15,034 nt of DNA from Anaerolineae bacterium (GCA_023382535.1 JAHDWA010000135.1:1-15034); one strand, 5' to 3'. Positions 7,676 through 14,630 are shown, numbered from the stretch's first letter. Translations and numbers: made by a program. Notes: generated by a model not told the origin, from the sequence alone.

Positions 7676-7751
7676 ATTGACAATTAATTTGTTGACAATT
7701 GATTTGTTGACAATTACCAATAAATCAACGGTCAATAGTCAATTGTCAATT
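7676..7751. repeat. TTGACAATT-type tandem and inverted repeats
   Basis: A 15-nt unit beginning TTGACAATT recurs at 7677, 7692 and 7707. It is followed by related units in the opposite orientation (GTCAATAGTCAATTGTCAATT, 7731-7751), so the tract could fold on itself. It fills the 81-bp gap between methyltransferase 2 and radical SAM A and runs into the methyltransferase gene, supplying its last codons (IDN) and TGA stop. Confidence 0.85.
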
Positions 7752-8599
7752 CTTTCAAATATAATGACGTAATGATCGCCCCAACCGCCCCTCAGGCGAG
7801 CCGTAGCTTTTTCAACCCGGTTGAGCCAACGGAACAAAGCAGGCCACTTGTTGACCCAATGATCCAGGTAACTCGGCGGCAGCCACAAGCCCAGACTCTC
7901 CGTCCGCTGGGGTCGAAACCAGGGCGCAAAATCGGCCTGCAACCGCCGCGCCGCCGGATACCAGATGGGGATGACCGAGTCGCCAATTTTGGCCGGCGCC
8001 CCCTCCCGTGCAAAGCGCCGCAAAGCTGTTTTTGGCTGGCCGTGGATCAGGTACCAGAAGATTTCCCAGGGACAAATCGGGCCCATCGGCACCAGAATCA
8101 CCGCGCCCCCCGGTTTGACAATTCCGGCCAGAGCTGCTGCCAGGCCACCCCATTCGCCGATGGTGTTCAAGCCGCCAAAGTTGGAAAAGACGCCGTCGAA
8201 AAGATGACCGTCGAAGTACCCTCCGGCAACTTGCTGCAACGATACTTGTTCAATCTCAATACCACCTTTAATATTTGTCTCTCCTGCTCCTCTGCTCCCC
8301 TGCTCCCCTGCTCCCCTGCCTTCCCGCAATCCCCCTGCCTCAGCCTTAGCCTTAGCCTTTCTGATCATCTCGGCGGAGCCGTCTGTGGCCGTAACGTGGA
8401 GACCCTGCCGGGCCAGCCAGAGAGCGTCTTCGCCGGTGCCACAGGCCAATTCCAGGACATGCTGCCCGGCGGTGAAATGGCCCGCCAAAATGTCCCACAC
8501 ACGGGGCCGGAGCAGTTGGCCCAAGCGGGAATTAGTAAAGTCGTCGTCGTAAGCCTGGGCAAAGGAGTCGAAGGCCGCCGGGTTAACCGTTTTGATCAT
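7739..8599 (-). CDS. class I SAM-dependent methyltransferase (methyltransferase 2)
   Basis: The product is 286 residues. Its ATG (8597-8599) overlaps the stop of the SGNH gene in an ATGA arrangement, so it is translationally coupled. Motif I is VLELACGTGEDAL (48-60), preceded by the usual FDSFAQAYDDDF opening; D73 in ATDGSAEMI is the ribose-binding acidic residue. LFDGVFSNFGGLN (133-145) and IVKPGGAVILV are the later motifs. Residues 82-88 (AKAKAEA) and 94-106 (Gly/Arg/Glu-rich) are encoded by low-complexity DNA repeats inserted between the helix after motif II and the next strand, the same loop that carries a different repeat in methyltransferase 1. The C-terminal half has an unassigned Trp/Arg-rich region. 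The last codons come from an intergenic-type repeat. Position between the SGNH and radical SAM genes suggests it acts in the same pathway. Confidence 0.88.
   Translation of the reverse strand: MIKTVNPAAFDSFAQAYDDDFTNSRLGQLLRPRVWDILAGHFTAGQHVLELACGTGEDALWLARQGLHVTATDGSAEMIRKAKAKAEAGGLREGRGAGEQGSRGAGETNIKGGIEIEQVSLQQVAGGYFDGHLFDGVFSNFGGLNTIGEWGGLAAALAGIVKPGGAVILVPMGPICPWEIFWYLIHGQPKTALRRFAREGAPAKIGDSVIPIWYPAARRLQADFAPWFRPQRTESLGLWLPPSYLDHWVNKWPALFRWLNRVEKATARLRGGWGDHYVIIFERIDN
8284..8358. repeat. 8-nt and 6-nt tandem repeats inside methyltransferase 2
   Basis: CTGCTCCC occurs three times in tandem (8292-8315), after a variant unit CTGCTCCT (8284-8291) and before a partial one. A second tract at 8343-8358 repeats GCCTTA. 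Both are translated by the methyltransferase, as Gly/Glu/Arg-rich and Ala-Lys residues. A period of 8 is not a multiple of 3, so changing copy number by one unit would shift the frame. Confidence 0.9.
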
Positions 8600-9858
8600 T
8601 GGGCAGACTGCCTGGCAAAAAACTCTTGAACTTTTGGCATTAAGGTCTCAAATAAGTAGTCGGCGGCCAGTTGATTGCCGGCATCGTTCCAGTGAGAGTC
8701 GTTAACCAGGTAAAGGCGCTGGCCCTGCTGCTGCCCGGCTTGAAAAGTCGGGAGCATATCATAAAATTCTATCTGATTCTCCTGGCAAAATTCCCAGAGA
8801 AGTCTTTGCGGACGATCCAGTTGAAATTGAGCCGGGTTAAGCTGGTAATGATTAAAAACCACCTGCCGGAGCGATTCCTCTATTTGAAAATTATCCGGAT
8901 AGGCAACCAGCATAAACGGAATGCTCTTTTCCTTGAGCAAATTGTGCATGGCCAGCAGATTGCTGATAGCGAATTCTTCTCGGACTTTAAATTCGTCGGC
9001 GGCGACAGAGGTGGCCAGGACCGAATTGGCTATCTGGATGCGCAGCATCTCAAGCTCCAAGTAATATTCGGAGATGTTATCCTCCGTATAACTAAAACTA
9101 ACCCGTGATGGCGCCTGGCTGTTCATTCCTTCGGCCTGATCCACTGCTGAGGCTGGCCGATTGGCTGCCGCTGGCGCATTTTGCTGCGGTTGGGCCTGCC
9201 GCTGAATTTGCAGATATTTATAGGTAGCCCATTGGTCGCGCAAAAACAGATAAAGACGGCTCTGCAGCGGCACCACCAATTGTCCCAAAAAGGTTATCTC
9301 GGTCTCTTTGCGCGTGTCAATGTCCACCTGCGAACCGCCGACATTAATTCTTCTGCGCCAGGGTACGGCATCAAAAAAATCGTTGCCGACAAAAAAACCC
9401 AACACGACTAAATCCGGATTGTATTGCAGCCCAAACTTTTTCAGGGCAACAAGCTGTTCCCCGGTATGGGTAGCATGATAACCGGCATTGATGATCTCAA
9501 CCCGCGGGTCGCCAAACTCGACCTCAAATTTCCGCTCAAGAAGGGAGGCATAGTTGCCTTCCAACCCACCCGCCCAGTTGAAAGAGTCGCCTAAAATTAA
9601 GATACGATACGTGCCCGGCTTCTTTTGGTGAGGGTAGTCACGATCGTTAAAACCAAATTCATTGGTGATATTGTCGCCCCAGCGGGCATACGAACGCGCT
9701 CTAAACCCCATATCAGGGTCATACACGTAGAGCGATTTACGAAAAACCACATCGTTAAAGACCAGCAGCAGAAATTCCAGAAATAGAAATGAAAGGAAGA
9801 GGGTCAACAGAATCTTCAGACTCAAACCAAGACCCCGTTTGAATTGCGGCCAGGTCAT
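8596..9858 (-). CDS. membrane-anchored SGNH/GDSL-family hydrolase or acyltransferase
   Basis: The product is 420 residues. A basic start is followed by one membrane segment (about 14-35), so the catalytic domain is probably outside the membrane. SGNH blocks are visible: block I ILGDSFNWAG with nucleophile S92, an oxyanion GND (G158, N159) in GFFVGNDFF, and block V DSHWND with D387 and H389. The Ser/Asp/His triad and oxyanion Asn are therefore present. A Gln/Ala/Pro-rich stretch (about 220-255) interrupts the middle. Such proteins act as esterases or as O-acetyltransferases of envelope polysaccharides (AlgX/AlgJ-like), or accept acyl groups from membrane partners. The ATG (9856-9858) is nine bases after the radical SAM B stop; GGAGG lies 17 bases away, so initiation may depend on coupling. 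The stop overlaps the start of methyltransferase 2. Confidence 0.85.
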   Translation of the reverse strand: MTWPQFKRGLGLSLKILLTLFLSFLFLEFLLLVFNDVVFRKSLYVYDPDMGFRARSYARWGDNITNEFGFNDRDYPHQKKPGTYRILILGDSFNWAGGLEGNYASLLERKFEVEFGDPRVEIINAGYHATHTGEQLVALKKFGLQYNPDLVVLGFFVGNDFFDAVPWRRRINVGGSQVDIDTRKETEITFLGQLVVPLQSRLYLFLRDQWATYKYLQIQRQAQPQQNAPAAANRPASAVDQAEGMNSQAPSRVSFSYTEDNISEYYLELEMLRIQIANSVLATSVAADEFKVREEFAISNLLAMHNLLKEKSIPFMLVAYPDNFQIEESLRQVVFNHYQLNPAQFQLDRPQRLLWEFCQENQIEFYDMLPTFQAGQQQGQRLYLVNDSHWNDAGNQLAADYLFETLMPKVQEFFARQSAQ

Positions 9859-9867
9859 AGATGTTGT

Positions 9868-11325
9868 TTACCACCCCTCCGCCGCTCGCTCTGGCGCTGA
9901 CCAGCCCCGCCCGCTGCCGGGCTGACCGTTGCCGCCCTCCCGCTCGTGCTGGGTCAGGCGCATACCCAGACGGCCGCGCTGGGCATTGATAAACATCTTG
10001 GCCATGCGGCCAAAATCTTTGGAGCCGGAGCGGCGCAGCTTGTGCAAATTGACCTCGTTAACCATCCAGCGGGTGGCGTAATCGTAAAAACGGCGAGAGT
10101 AGCGCCCGTTGACTTTGAAATCGCGGTCTGTGCGGGCGGCCCAGTCCAGGTGAGAAACCACCTGGCTTTCCACGGCCTGATAATATTTGGTCCCCTTAAT
10201 CGGATAGGCGACGGTGGTCAAGAAAATATCCGGGTTGGACTTTTTGAGGTGGTCCACGGTGGCTTCGATATCAGAGACATCTTCACCTTCGTAACCCAGC
10301 ATGATAAACATGCCGACCGAAACACCTTTGGCTTGTAACAATCTGGTTTTAGCCTGGACATCCTCGATGTTGGCCTTGCGCTGCATGCGGTCCAGAACCC
10401 GCTGTGAGCCGCTTTCGGCTCCAATCCACAGCCGGTCGCAGCCCATCTCGGCCAGGGCGTCAACAACCCGGTCGTTGAGCCGGTCGGCCCGGCTGATACA
10501 CTCGAAGGGGAGTTTGAGGCCGCGCTTTTTCAATTCGTCGGCGTACTGCAAGAACCAGCGGGGGTGGATGGTAAAAACATCGTCGGCATACCAGAGCTGG
10601 TCGGGCCGGTAGCGTTCGGCAAGCCAGGCCACTTCTTCGGCCACGTCCTGGGGGCTGCGGCGGCGATGGGTCTCGCCAAAAACCGAGTGGCTGCACCAGG
10701 TGCAGGTATAAGGACAGCCCCGCGCGGTGATGAGGGAAACCGAACTGGCGCCGTGATGCGTTTTCCACGTTTCCAGGTAGCGATCCAGATCAATCGCCTC
10801 GCGGTCCGGCCAGGGTTGGGCCGAGAGGTCGGCCAGTTGGGGGCGGGCCGGGGTTCTGACTACCTGCCCCTCTTCGTTGCGGAAGACGATGCCGAAAATC
10901 GAGTCCAGCCGGTGCGGGCCGTACCTGCCCAGGTGAGGGATAAGTTCTTCCAGGGTAACTTCGCCTTCGCCGACAACCACGACATCCGCCCCACAGTCAA
11001 GATACTCCTGGGCGTAATGGGGCGGCTCCGGCCCGCCGACGACGACCTGCGCTCCCACTTCCTTGCTCAATGCAATCATCCTGAGCACGTTTTGCTTGGT
11101 CATCAGGTTGCAGTACAGCCCAACCAGACCGGGCCGCGTCTGGCGCAGATGGTTTTCAAAATCCACGAGGGTGGCAAAGGTACTGTCGAACACCTCAACA
11201 GCGAAGCCTTTGGCCTTGAGATGGGAAGAGATGTACAGCAGCCCCAGGGTGGGATAGGGCTTCATGATTTTCTGTTCGTGCTCATCCTCGGCAATAAAAT
11301 AGCCGTGGGAGAGAAGGATGTCCAT
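9868..11325 (-). CDS. B12-binding-domain radical SAM protein B
   Basis: I choose the ATG at 11323-11325 because AAGGAG lies nine bases before it; an in-frame TTG at 11331 is too close to that site. The product is 485 residues. Residues ~1-140 are the cobalamin-binding-like domain (PYPTLGLLYISSHLKAKG, VVVGGPEPPHYAQEYLDCGAD, VGEGEVTLEEL) without a clear DxHxxG motif. The radical SAM site is ARGCPYTCTWC with C204, C208 and C211. QLWYADDVFTIHPRW, WIGAESGSQRVLDRM and MLGYEGE are the following conserved strands. The last ~25 residues are low-complexity Gly/Arg/Glu. It is a clear paralogue of radical SAM C across the whole core, and BchE/Fe-S oxidoreductase-like in layout. Substrate unknown. It lies 9 bp upstream of the SGNH gene, so they are surely one transcript. 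Confidence 0.9.
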   Translation of the reverse strand: MDILLSHGYFIAEDEHEQKIMKPYPTLGLLYISSHLKAKGFAVEVFDSTFATLVDFENHLRQTRPGLVGLYCNLMTKQNVLRMIALSKEVGAQVVVGGPEPPHYAQEYLDCGADVVVVGEGEVTLEELIPHLGRYGPHRLDSIFGIVFRNEEGQVVRTPARPQLADLSAQPWPDREAIDLDRYLETWKTHHGASSVSLITARGCPYTCTWCSHSVFGETHRRRSPQDVAEEVAWLAERYRPDQLWYADDVFTIHPRWFLQYADELKKRGLKLPFECISRADRLNDRVVDALAEMGCDRLWIGAESGSQRVLDRMQRKANIEDVQAKTRLLQAKGVSVGMFIMLGYEGEDVSDIEATVDHLKKSNPDIFLTTVAYPIKGTKYYQAVESQVVSHLDWAARTDRDFKVNGRYSRRFYDYATRWMVNEVNLHKLRRSGSKDFGRMAKMFINAQRGRLGMRLTQHEREGGNGQPGSGRGWSAPERAAEGW

Positions 11326-11376
11326 ACCCAAACGCTCCTTCAGTATCAGTTTAAGCTTTAAGACGGACTAAAAATG

Positions 11377-11404
11377 GCTCACGGATAAACACAGATAAAC
11401 ACAG
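11377..11404 (+). repeat. left inverted repeat of the GxxExxY cassette
   Basis: This 28-nt sequence begins GCTCACGGATAAACACAG. It pairs with the reverse complement of 11862-11889 at 24 of 28 positions. It is itself internally repetitive (GATAAACACA twice, 10 bases apart). The nine bases ATGGCTCAC here (11374-11382) recur inverted at 11451-11459, inside the final codons of the GxxExxY gene. Confidence 0.85.
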
Positions 11405-11437
11405 AATTTATCTATATTATCTGCGAAAAGAGCGCCC

Positions 11438-11833
11438 TCAGTCGTTTGGTGAGCCATAACGTTTTCGATCATTATCAAAAACTTTACGCTTGACCTCTGG
11501 TTTCGGGCCAAAGTTAAGTAAAAGACCCACTTCACAGCGGGTGGCATTGAGATAATTGAGCAATTGGGCCTCATGTTCGTTCAGCAAAGAATTAACTGCT
11601 TTTAATTCAACAATGATGCTTCCCTCGACCACTAAATCAGCAAAATATTCGCCCACAACTTGATGATCGTAATAGACTTTGATCGGTTGCTGCCCAGTTA
11701 ATTGCAGATCTGCTTTTCGCAACTCGATTATTAAAGCGTTTTGATAAACATTTTCCAGAAAACCGTAACCGAGTGCATTATAGACAGTATAAAATGCCTT
11801 GATAATCTGCTGGGTCAATTCCTCATGTTTCAT
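11438..11833 (-). CDS. GxxExxY protein (PD-(D/E)XK nuclease-like fold)
   Basis: The product is 131 residues, the normal size for the GxxExxY family (PDDEXK_3). The name-giving motif is GFLENVY (G24, E27, Y30). Nuclease-fold residues follow: D66 in EYFADLVV, E76-x-K78 in IVELKAV, and Q90 in EAQLLNYL, so the whole predicted active site is intact. The ATG (11831-11833) has AAGG five bases before it. Family function is unproven; members occur in many copies in some environmental bacteria. Here it sits alone between two paralogous radical SAM genes, with inverted repeats outside both ends (11377-11404 and 11862-11889). It has no evident link to the pathway genes and looks like a later insertion. 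It is also more AT-rich than its neighbours. Confidence 0.9.
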   Translation of the reverse strand: MKHEELTQQIIKAFYTVYNALGYGFLENVYQNALIIELRKADLQLTGQQPIKVYYDHQVVGEYFADLVVEGSIIVELKAVNSLLNEHEAQLLNYLNATRCEVGLLLNFGPKPEVKRKVFDNDRKRYGSPND

Positions 11834-11861
11834 TTGAACCTTGAATTCATTAACAAATAGA

Positions 11862-11889
11862 CTGTGTTAATCCGTGTTCATCTGTGAGC
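11862..11889 (-). repeat. right inverted repeat of the GxxExxY cassette
   Basis: This is the 28-nt partner of 11377-11404, with four mismatches and read on the minus strand. It ends six bases before the stop codon of radical SAM C (11896-11898), so the cassette boundary lies right at the end of that gene. With its repeats the cassette spans 513 bp. No target-site duplication is obvious. Confidence 0.85.
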
Positions 11890-11895
11890 TATTAT

Positions 11896-13395
11896 TTAAG
11901 CTGACGATAACTCCAGTTGGACAGTATCATCGTGGGGCATTTTGGCTAACCGCCGCAATTGAGCCGACGATTTGACCAGGCGGGCCAGATTGAGCGGAAT
12001 CGTCGCGGCCTGGCGCAGGTGAGCCGGGCGCAGGGTGGTTGGATTTTTCAACGCCTTCATCACGCTGCGCCAGGCTTTTCTGGCGCGATACTCGTGGTGG
12101 ACGCGATGGTGCAGCACCCGGTAAAAATCGGCCACAAAGGGGCCGCGATAGAGCATGTCCAGATCGTCGGAGTGGAGCCAGTTTGTTTTCTCGCCCAGTT
12201 GGATTTTGACGTTTTCATAAAACTTGGTGCCGGGCAAGGGGTAGGAAACGGAGATACCGATATTATCCGGCCTGCACTCGCGCACCATTTTTAGGGTTTG
12301 CTGGATCTCGGCCCAGCCTTCGCCGGGGTAACCGAACTGGAGGAAGAAGCACATCTCGATGCCGGCCCGGTGCAGCCGCTCGGTCGCGGTGTAGATGTCT
12401 TCGACCTGGGTATCTTTATCCATTGCATCCAGGATTTTTTGCGAGCCAGATTCGGCCCCGACCCAAACCGTTTTACAGCCGGCCTGTTTGAGCGCCCAGG
12501 CGATTTCCTCTGTGATCAAATCTACTCGCTGCAAACACTTAAACGGTACCACCGCATCCTGTTCCACGGCCAGTTGGCTGAATTTCTCGATCCAGCCCGG
12601 TTTGAGGCCAAAAATATCGTCGGCAAACCAGATATGGTCGGGCTTAAAACTGTCCTTGAGCCACTTCAGCTCGGCGACCACGTTTTCCGGGCTGCGGCTG
12701 TTGTAGCGGCGGCCATAGATGGGTTTGGCGCACCAGTTGCAGCGATAAGGACAACCGCGGGTTGTGACCATGTTCATAGAGTAGTAGCCATGATGTTGGC
12801 GCCAAATCTTTTGGTAACGGGAAATGTCTACTAAATCCCAGGCCGGGAAAGGAAATTTATCCAGGTCTTTGACAAAAGACCGTTCCGCCGTGCGCTGAAT
12901 CTGCCCTGCGGGCTGCCAGGCCAGGCCCAGAATCGACTCCAGGGAATGTCCGGCCTTCCCCGAAAGATGATCGAGCAGCTCGCCCAGGCTCAACTCGCCT
13001 TCACCCAGCAAAATGTAATCAACCCCGTGCTGAAAATATTTGTCGGCGTGGTCGGTGGCGTCGGAGCCGGAAATGATAACAGTGCAGCCCCTAGCTTTGG
13101 CGGCCTCGGCCATGGTGAAGGCGGCCTGGCGCATACGTAAGAGGCACATTTTGCTCAGGTAGTTGAAGCTGTCCTCGTACAAAACAGCATATTTGGGCTG
13201 ATATTGATCCAGAGCAGCCACCCACTCCGCTTCGGACTCGGCCAGCATGGCGTCAAACAGGGCCACCCTGTACCCCTGCTGGCGGATATATGAGGCCGCA
13301 TAGAGACTACCGAGTGGGGGGTAAGGCTGCATTCCCTCCCAGAGTTTGGGATCGAACCTAAGGTAATAGGATTGGCCGAAAAGAACATCTGTCAT
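11896..13395 (-). CDS. B12-binding-domain radical SAM protein C
   Basis: Two adjacent ATGs (13396-13398 and 13393-13395) are possible. GGAG is six bases before the second and only three before the first, so I take the second, giving 499 residues. The N-terminal ~150 residues are the cobalamin-binding-like domain (QPYPPLGSLYAASYIRQQGY, IISGSDATDHADKYFQHG, LLGEGELSLGELL). The cluster motif TRGCPYRCNWC has cysteines at 215, 219 and 222. HIWFADDIFGLKPGWI, WVGAESGSQKILDAM and FFLQFGYPGEG follow. Similarity to radical SAM B is extensive and collinear, marking a tandem duplication now separated by the GxxExxY cassette. The C-terminal ~90 residues are basic and His/Arg/Leu-rich, possibly binding substrate or membrane. 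The substrate is unknown. It follows the nucleotidyltransferase-like gene by 64 bp. Confidence 0.9.
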   Translation of the reverse strand: MTDVLFGQSYYLRFDPKLWEGMQPYPPLGSLYAASYIRQQGYRVALFDAMLAESEAEWVAALDQYQPKYAVLYEDSFNYLSKMCLLRMRQAAFTMAEAAKARGCTVIISGSDATDHADKYFQHGVDYILLGEGELSLGELLDHLSGKAGHSLESILGLAWQPAGQIQRTAERSFVKDLDKFPFPAWDLVDISRYQKIWRQHHGYYSMNMVTTRGCPYRCNWCAKPIYGRRYNSRSPENVVAELKWLKDSFKPDHIWFADDIFGLKPGWIEKFSQLAVEQDAVVPFKCLQRVDLITEEIAWALKQAGCKTVWVGAESGSQKILDAMDKDTQVEDIYTATERLHRAGIEMCFFLQFGYPGEGWAEIQQTLKMVRECRPDNIGISVSYPLPGTKFYENVKIQLGEKTNWLHSDDLDMLYRGPFVADFYRVLHHRVHHEYRARKAWRSVMKALKNPTTLRPAHLRQAATIPLNLARLVKSSAQLRRLAKMPHDDTVQLELSSA

Positions 13396-13412
13396 CATTA
13401 ACTCCGGAGTAA

Positions 13413-13466
13413 GAAGTAGGGACTGCCGGTCGGCGAGGAGCAGGCGTAAATACTACTCTCTACTTC
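13413..13466. repeat. short inverted repeat between radical SAM C and the nucleotidyltransferase-like gene
   Basis: GAAGTAG (13413-13419) and CTACTTC (13460-13466) can pair around a 40-base loop, and related GAAGTAGRGA sequence surrounds each arm. The second arm covers the stop codon of the nucleotidyltransferase-like gene. It may be a degraded dispersed repeat or a weak attenuating hairpin. Confidence 0.3.
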
Positions 13467-14455
13467 CCCACCCTACCATTTATTGACGATAATTTACCGT
13501 TCATCATGTGGACTTGCAGCCGCTGGTGGTAGGCGTTCATGGTTTTTTGATTGTGGCTGTTATAGTGACCCTTGCACATATCGGCGGTAAAAACCACTTT
13601 ATCAAGCGCGCCAGCTTTAGCCGCTTGACGGGTATGTTTGGTGATCTGGATTTTTTGCAGGATTTTTTCTATAAAGTCCCCCGTCGGCCCAGCCAGGAAA
13701 AATTCACCCAACTTTTTGACCCAATTTTGCAGCGGTGATAGCTGATCGTTTACTTTTTCCAGGTTCAAGCCGTGTCCCTGGGGCAGATAGTTGGTTAGCC
13801 AGGCATTAATTTCGCGCATCTTCAAGTAAAACTCACGGCCATAAAGAGGGATCATTTGCAGCATTTCCCGAGCCACAAAGAGATTGTTGTCATCAAAGTA
13901 GAGCACGTTTTCGCTGAGGAGGTAGTTGGGGCAAAGGTGGACCCCGCGCAAATGACCCCAGCGAACCAGGAGAATAATGAAAGCGCGGCAGAGCCACAGC
14001 CGCCCCGGCCGGGTGACAATCAGAAAATCAATATCATCTACCCCATCCCGGGGATTGTCCACTGCCAGCGAGCCGGTGACAGAAACCATGCGGATAAAGG
14101 GCAAGCTGGCGACCCAGCGGCCATAGTAGATGGCCTTGGGCCACAGTTCCTGGGAGGCCAGCCAGCGTTCACGGCGTTTGGCGACCAGGTAGGGTTTATC
14201 GGCCAGGCTGTAAAATTGGTCAATAAAAATGATCTCCCTGTTCTCAATCGCCCGATCCAATAAAGATTTGACCTCATCAGGGGTAGTTTTGAACTCAAGA
14301 AATTTATAGATTTCGTCAAAGGTCAGAGGGTAGTCAAAGATGTCGGCGTAGAGGATGGGCTTTAATACCTCTTCGACTAAAGAGCCGTTGGCACTCCACT
14401 GATTCGATTGGTCCATAATTGCTAGAGCTATCCTTTTAGTTTGGCCTGTGGCCAT
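13460..14455 (-). CDS. nucleotidyltransferase-fold protein, substrate unknown
   Basis: The product is 331 residues. MVSVTGSLAVDNPRDGVDDIDFLIV (from ~123) has the hallmark of the DNA polymerase beta-like nucleotidyltransferase fold: GS (128-129), then D141-x-D143 about a dozen residues later. A third acidic residue is not obvious. Residues ~30-90 (ILYADIFDYPLTFDEIYKFL ...) look like a helical, possibly winged-helix domain. The segment after the DxD has a hydrophobic helix (LWLCRAFIILLVRW), and the C-terminus is basic with His and Cys (DMCKGHYNSHNQ). Fold members transfer nucleotides to antibiotics, proteins or RNA, and some are inactive. No ribosome binding site precedes the ATG at 14453-14455, and a second ATG at 14414-14416 is an alternative. 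It is the first gene after a strong predicted promoter, and leads the radical SAM cluster. Confidence 0.7.
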   Translation of the reverse strand: MATGQTKRIALAIMDQSNQWSANGSLVEEVLKPILYADIFDYPLTFDEIYKFLEFKTTPDEVKSLLDRAIENREIIFIDQFYSLADKPYLVAKRRERWLASQELWPKAIYYGRWVASLPFIRMVSVTGSLAVDNPRDGVDDIDFLIVTRPGRLWLCRAFIILLVRWGHLRGVHLCPNYLLSENVLYFDDNNLFVAREMLQMIPLYGREFYLKMREINAWLTNYLPQGHGLNLEKVNDQLSPLQNWVKKLGEFFLAGPTGDFIEKILQKIQITKHTRQAAKAGALDKVVFTADMCKGHYNSHNQKTMNAYHQRLQVHMMNGKLSSINGRVGK

Positions 14456-14518
14456 TTTAGGGCATCGGATCGGGCAGAAGCTCTACAGGTAAGGGTGGTA
14501 AGAGAGGTTGAAGACCGA

Positions 14519-14547
14519 ATTTTAACAAGTACTTGGCAAACGGTCAA
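14519..14547 (-). promoter_or_regulatory. sigma70-type promoter for the nucleotidyltransferase/radical SAM operon
   Basis: On the minus strand TTGACC (14547-14542) and TAAAAT (14524-14519) are separated by exactly 17 bases, near the ideal. Transcription would begin near 14512, giving a leader of about 57 nt before the ATG at 14455. It is the best promoter-like sequence seen in the window. Confidence 0.6.
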
Positions 14548-14590
14548 AAACTTAGGCAATGCAAGGAGTACTCGGCAGTATCGGGATTAA

Positions 14591-14630
14591 GGTGACAGGC
14601 AGTTACCGGTGTTGAAAAGTGCCTGTCACC
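14591..14630. terminator. hairpin with T-run on the plus strand (terminator-like or dispersed repeat)
   Basis: GGTGACAGGCA (14591-14601) and TGCCTGTCACC (14620-14630) are a perfect 11-bp inverted repeat with an 18-base loop, followed by TGGTTTTTTA on the plus strand. No plus-strand gene ends here. The minus-strand gene stopping at 14661 could use the stem, but would lack a T-run. The GTGACAGGC/GCCTGTCAC arms recall REP-like dispersed palindromes, an alternative explanation. Apart from this hairpin and the promoter, the gap 14456-14660 holds nothing recognisable. Confidence 0.5.

Noticed and set aside
7676..7751. Possible CRISPR array
   Set aside because: Units are 15 nt, contiguous and degenerate with inversions; there are no unique spacers of regular length and no cas genes.
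7772..8629. Plus-strand open frame of 285 codons antisense to methyltransferase 2
   Set aside because: It has no recognisable domain and is Pro/Arg/Ser-rich; the minus strand carries clear SAM-binding motifs and a coupled start.
10564..11361. Plus-strand open frame of 265 codons antisense to radical SAM B
   Set aside because: It is a shadow of a high-GC gene whose minus-strand product has the CxxxCxxC motif and full-length family structure.
11896..13395. Assignment of the radical SAM genes to hopanoid methylation (HpnP/HpnR) or BchE
   Set aside because: General class B similarity only; no squalene-hopene cyclase or bacteriochlorophyll gene is present, so a specific name is not supported.
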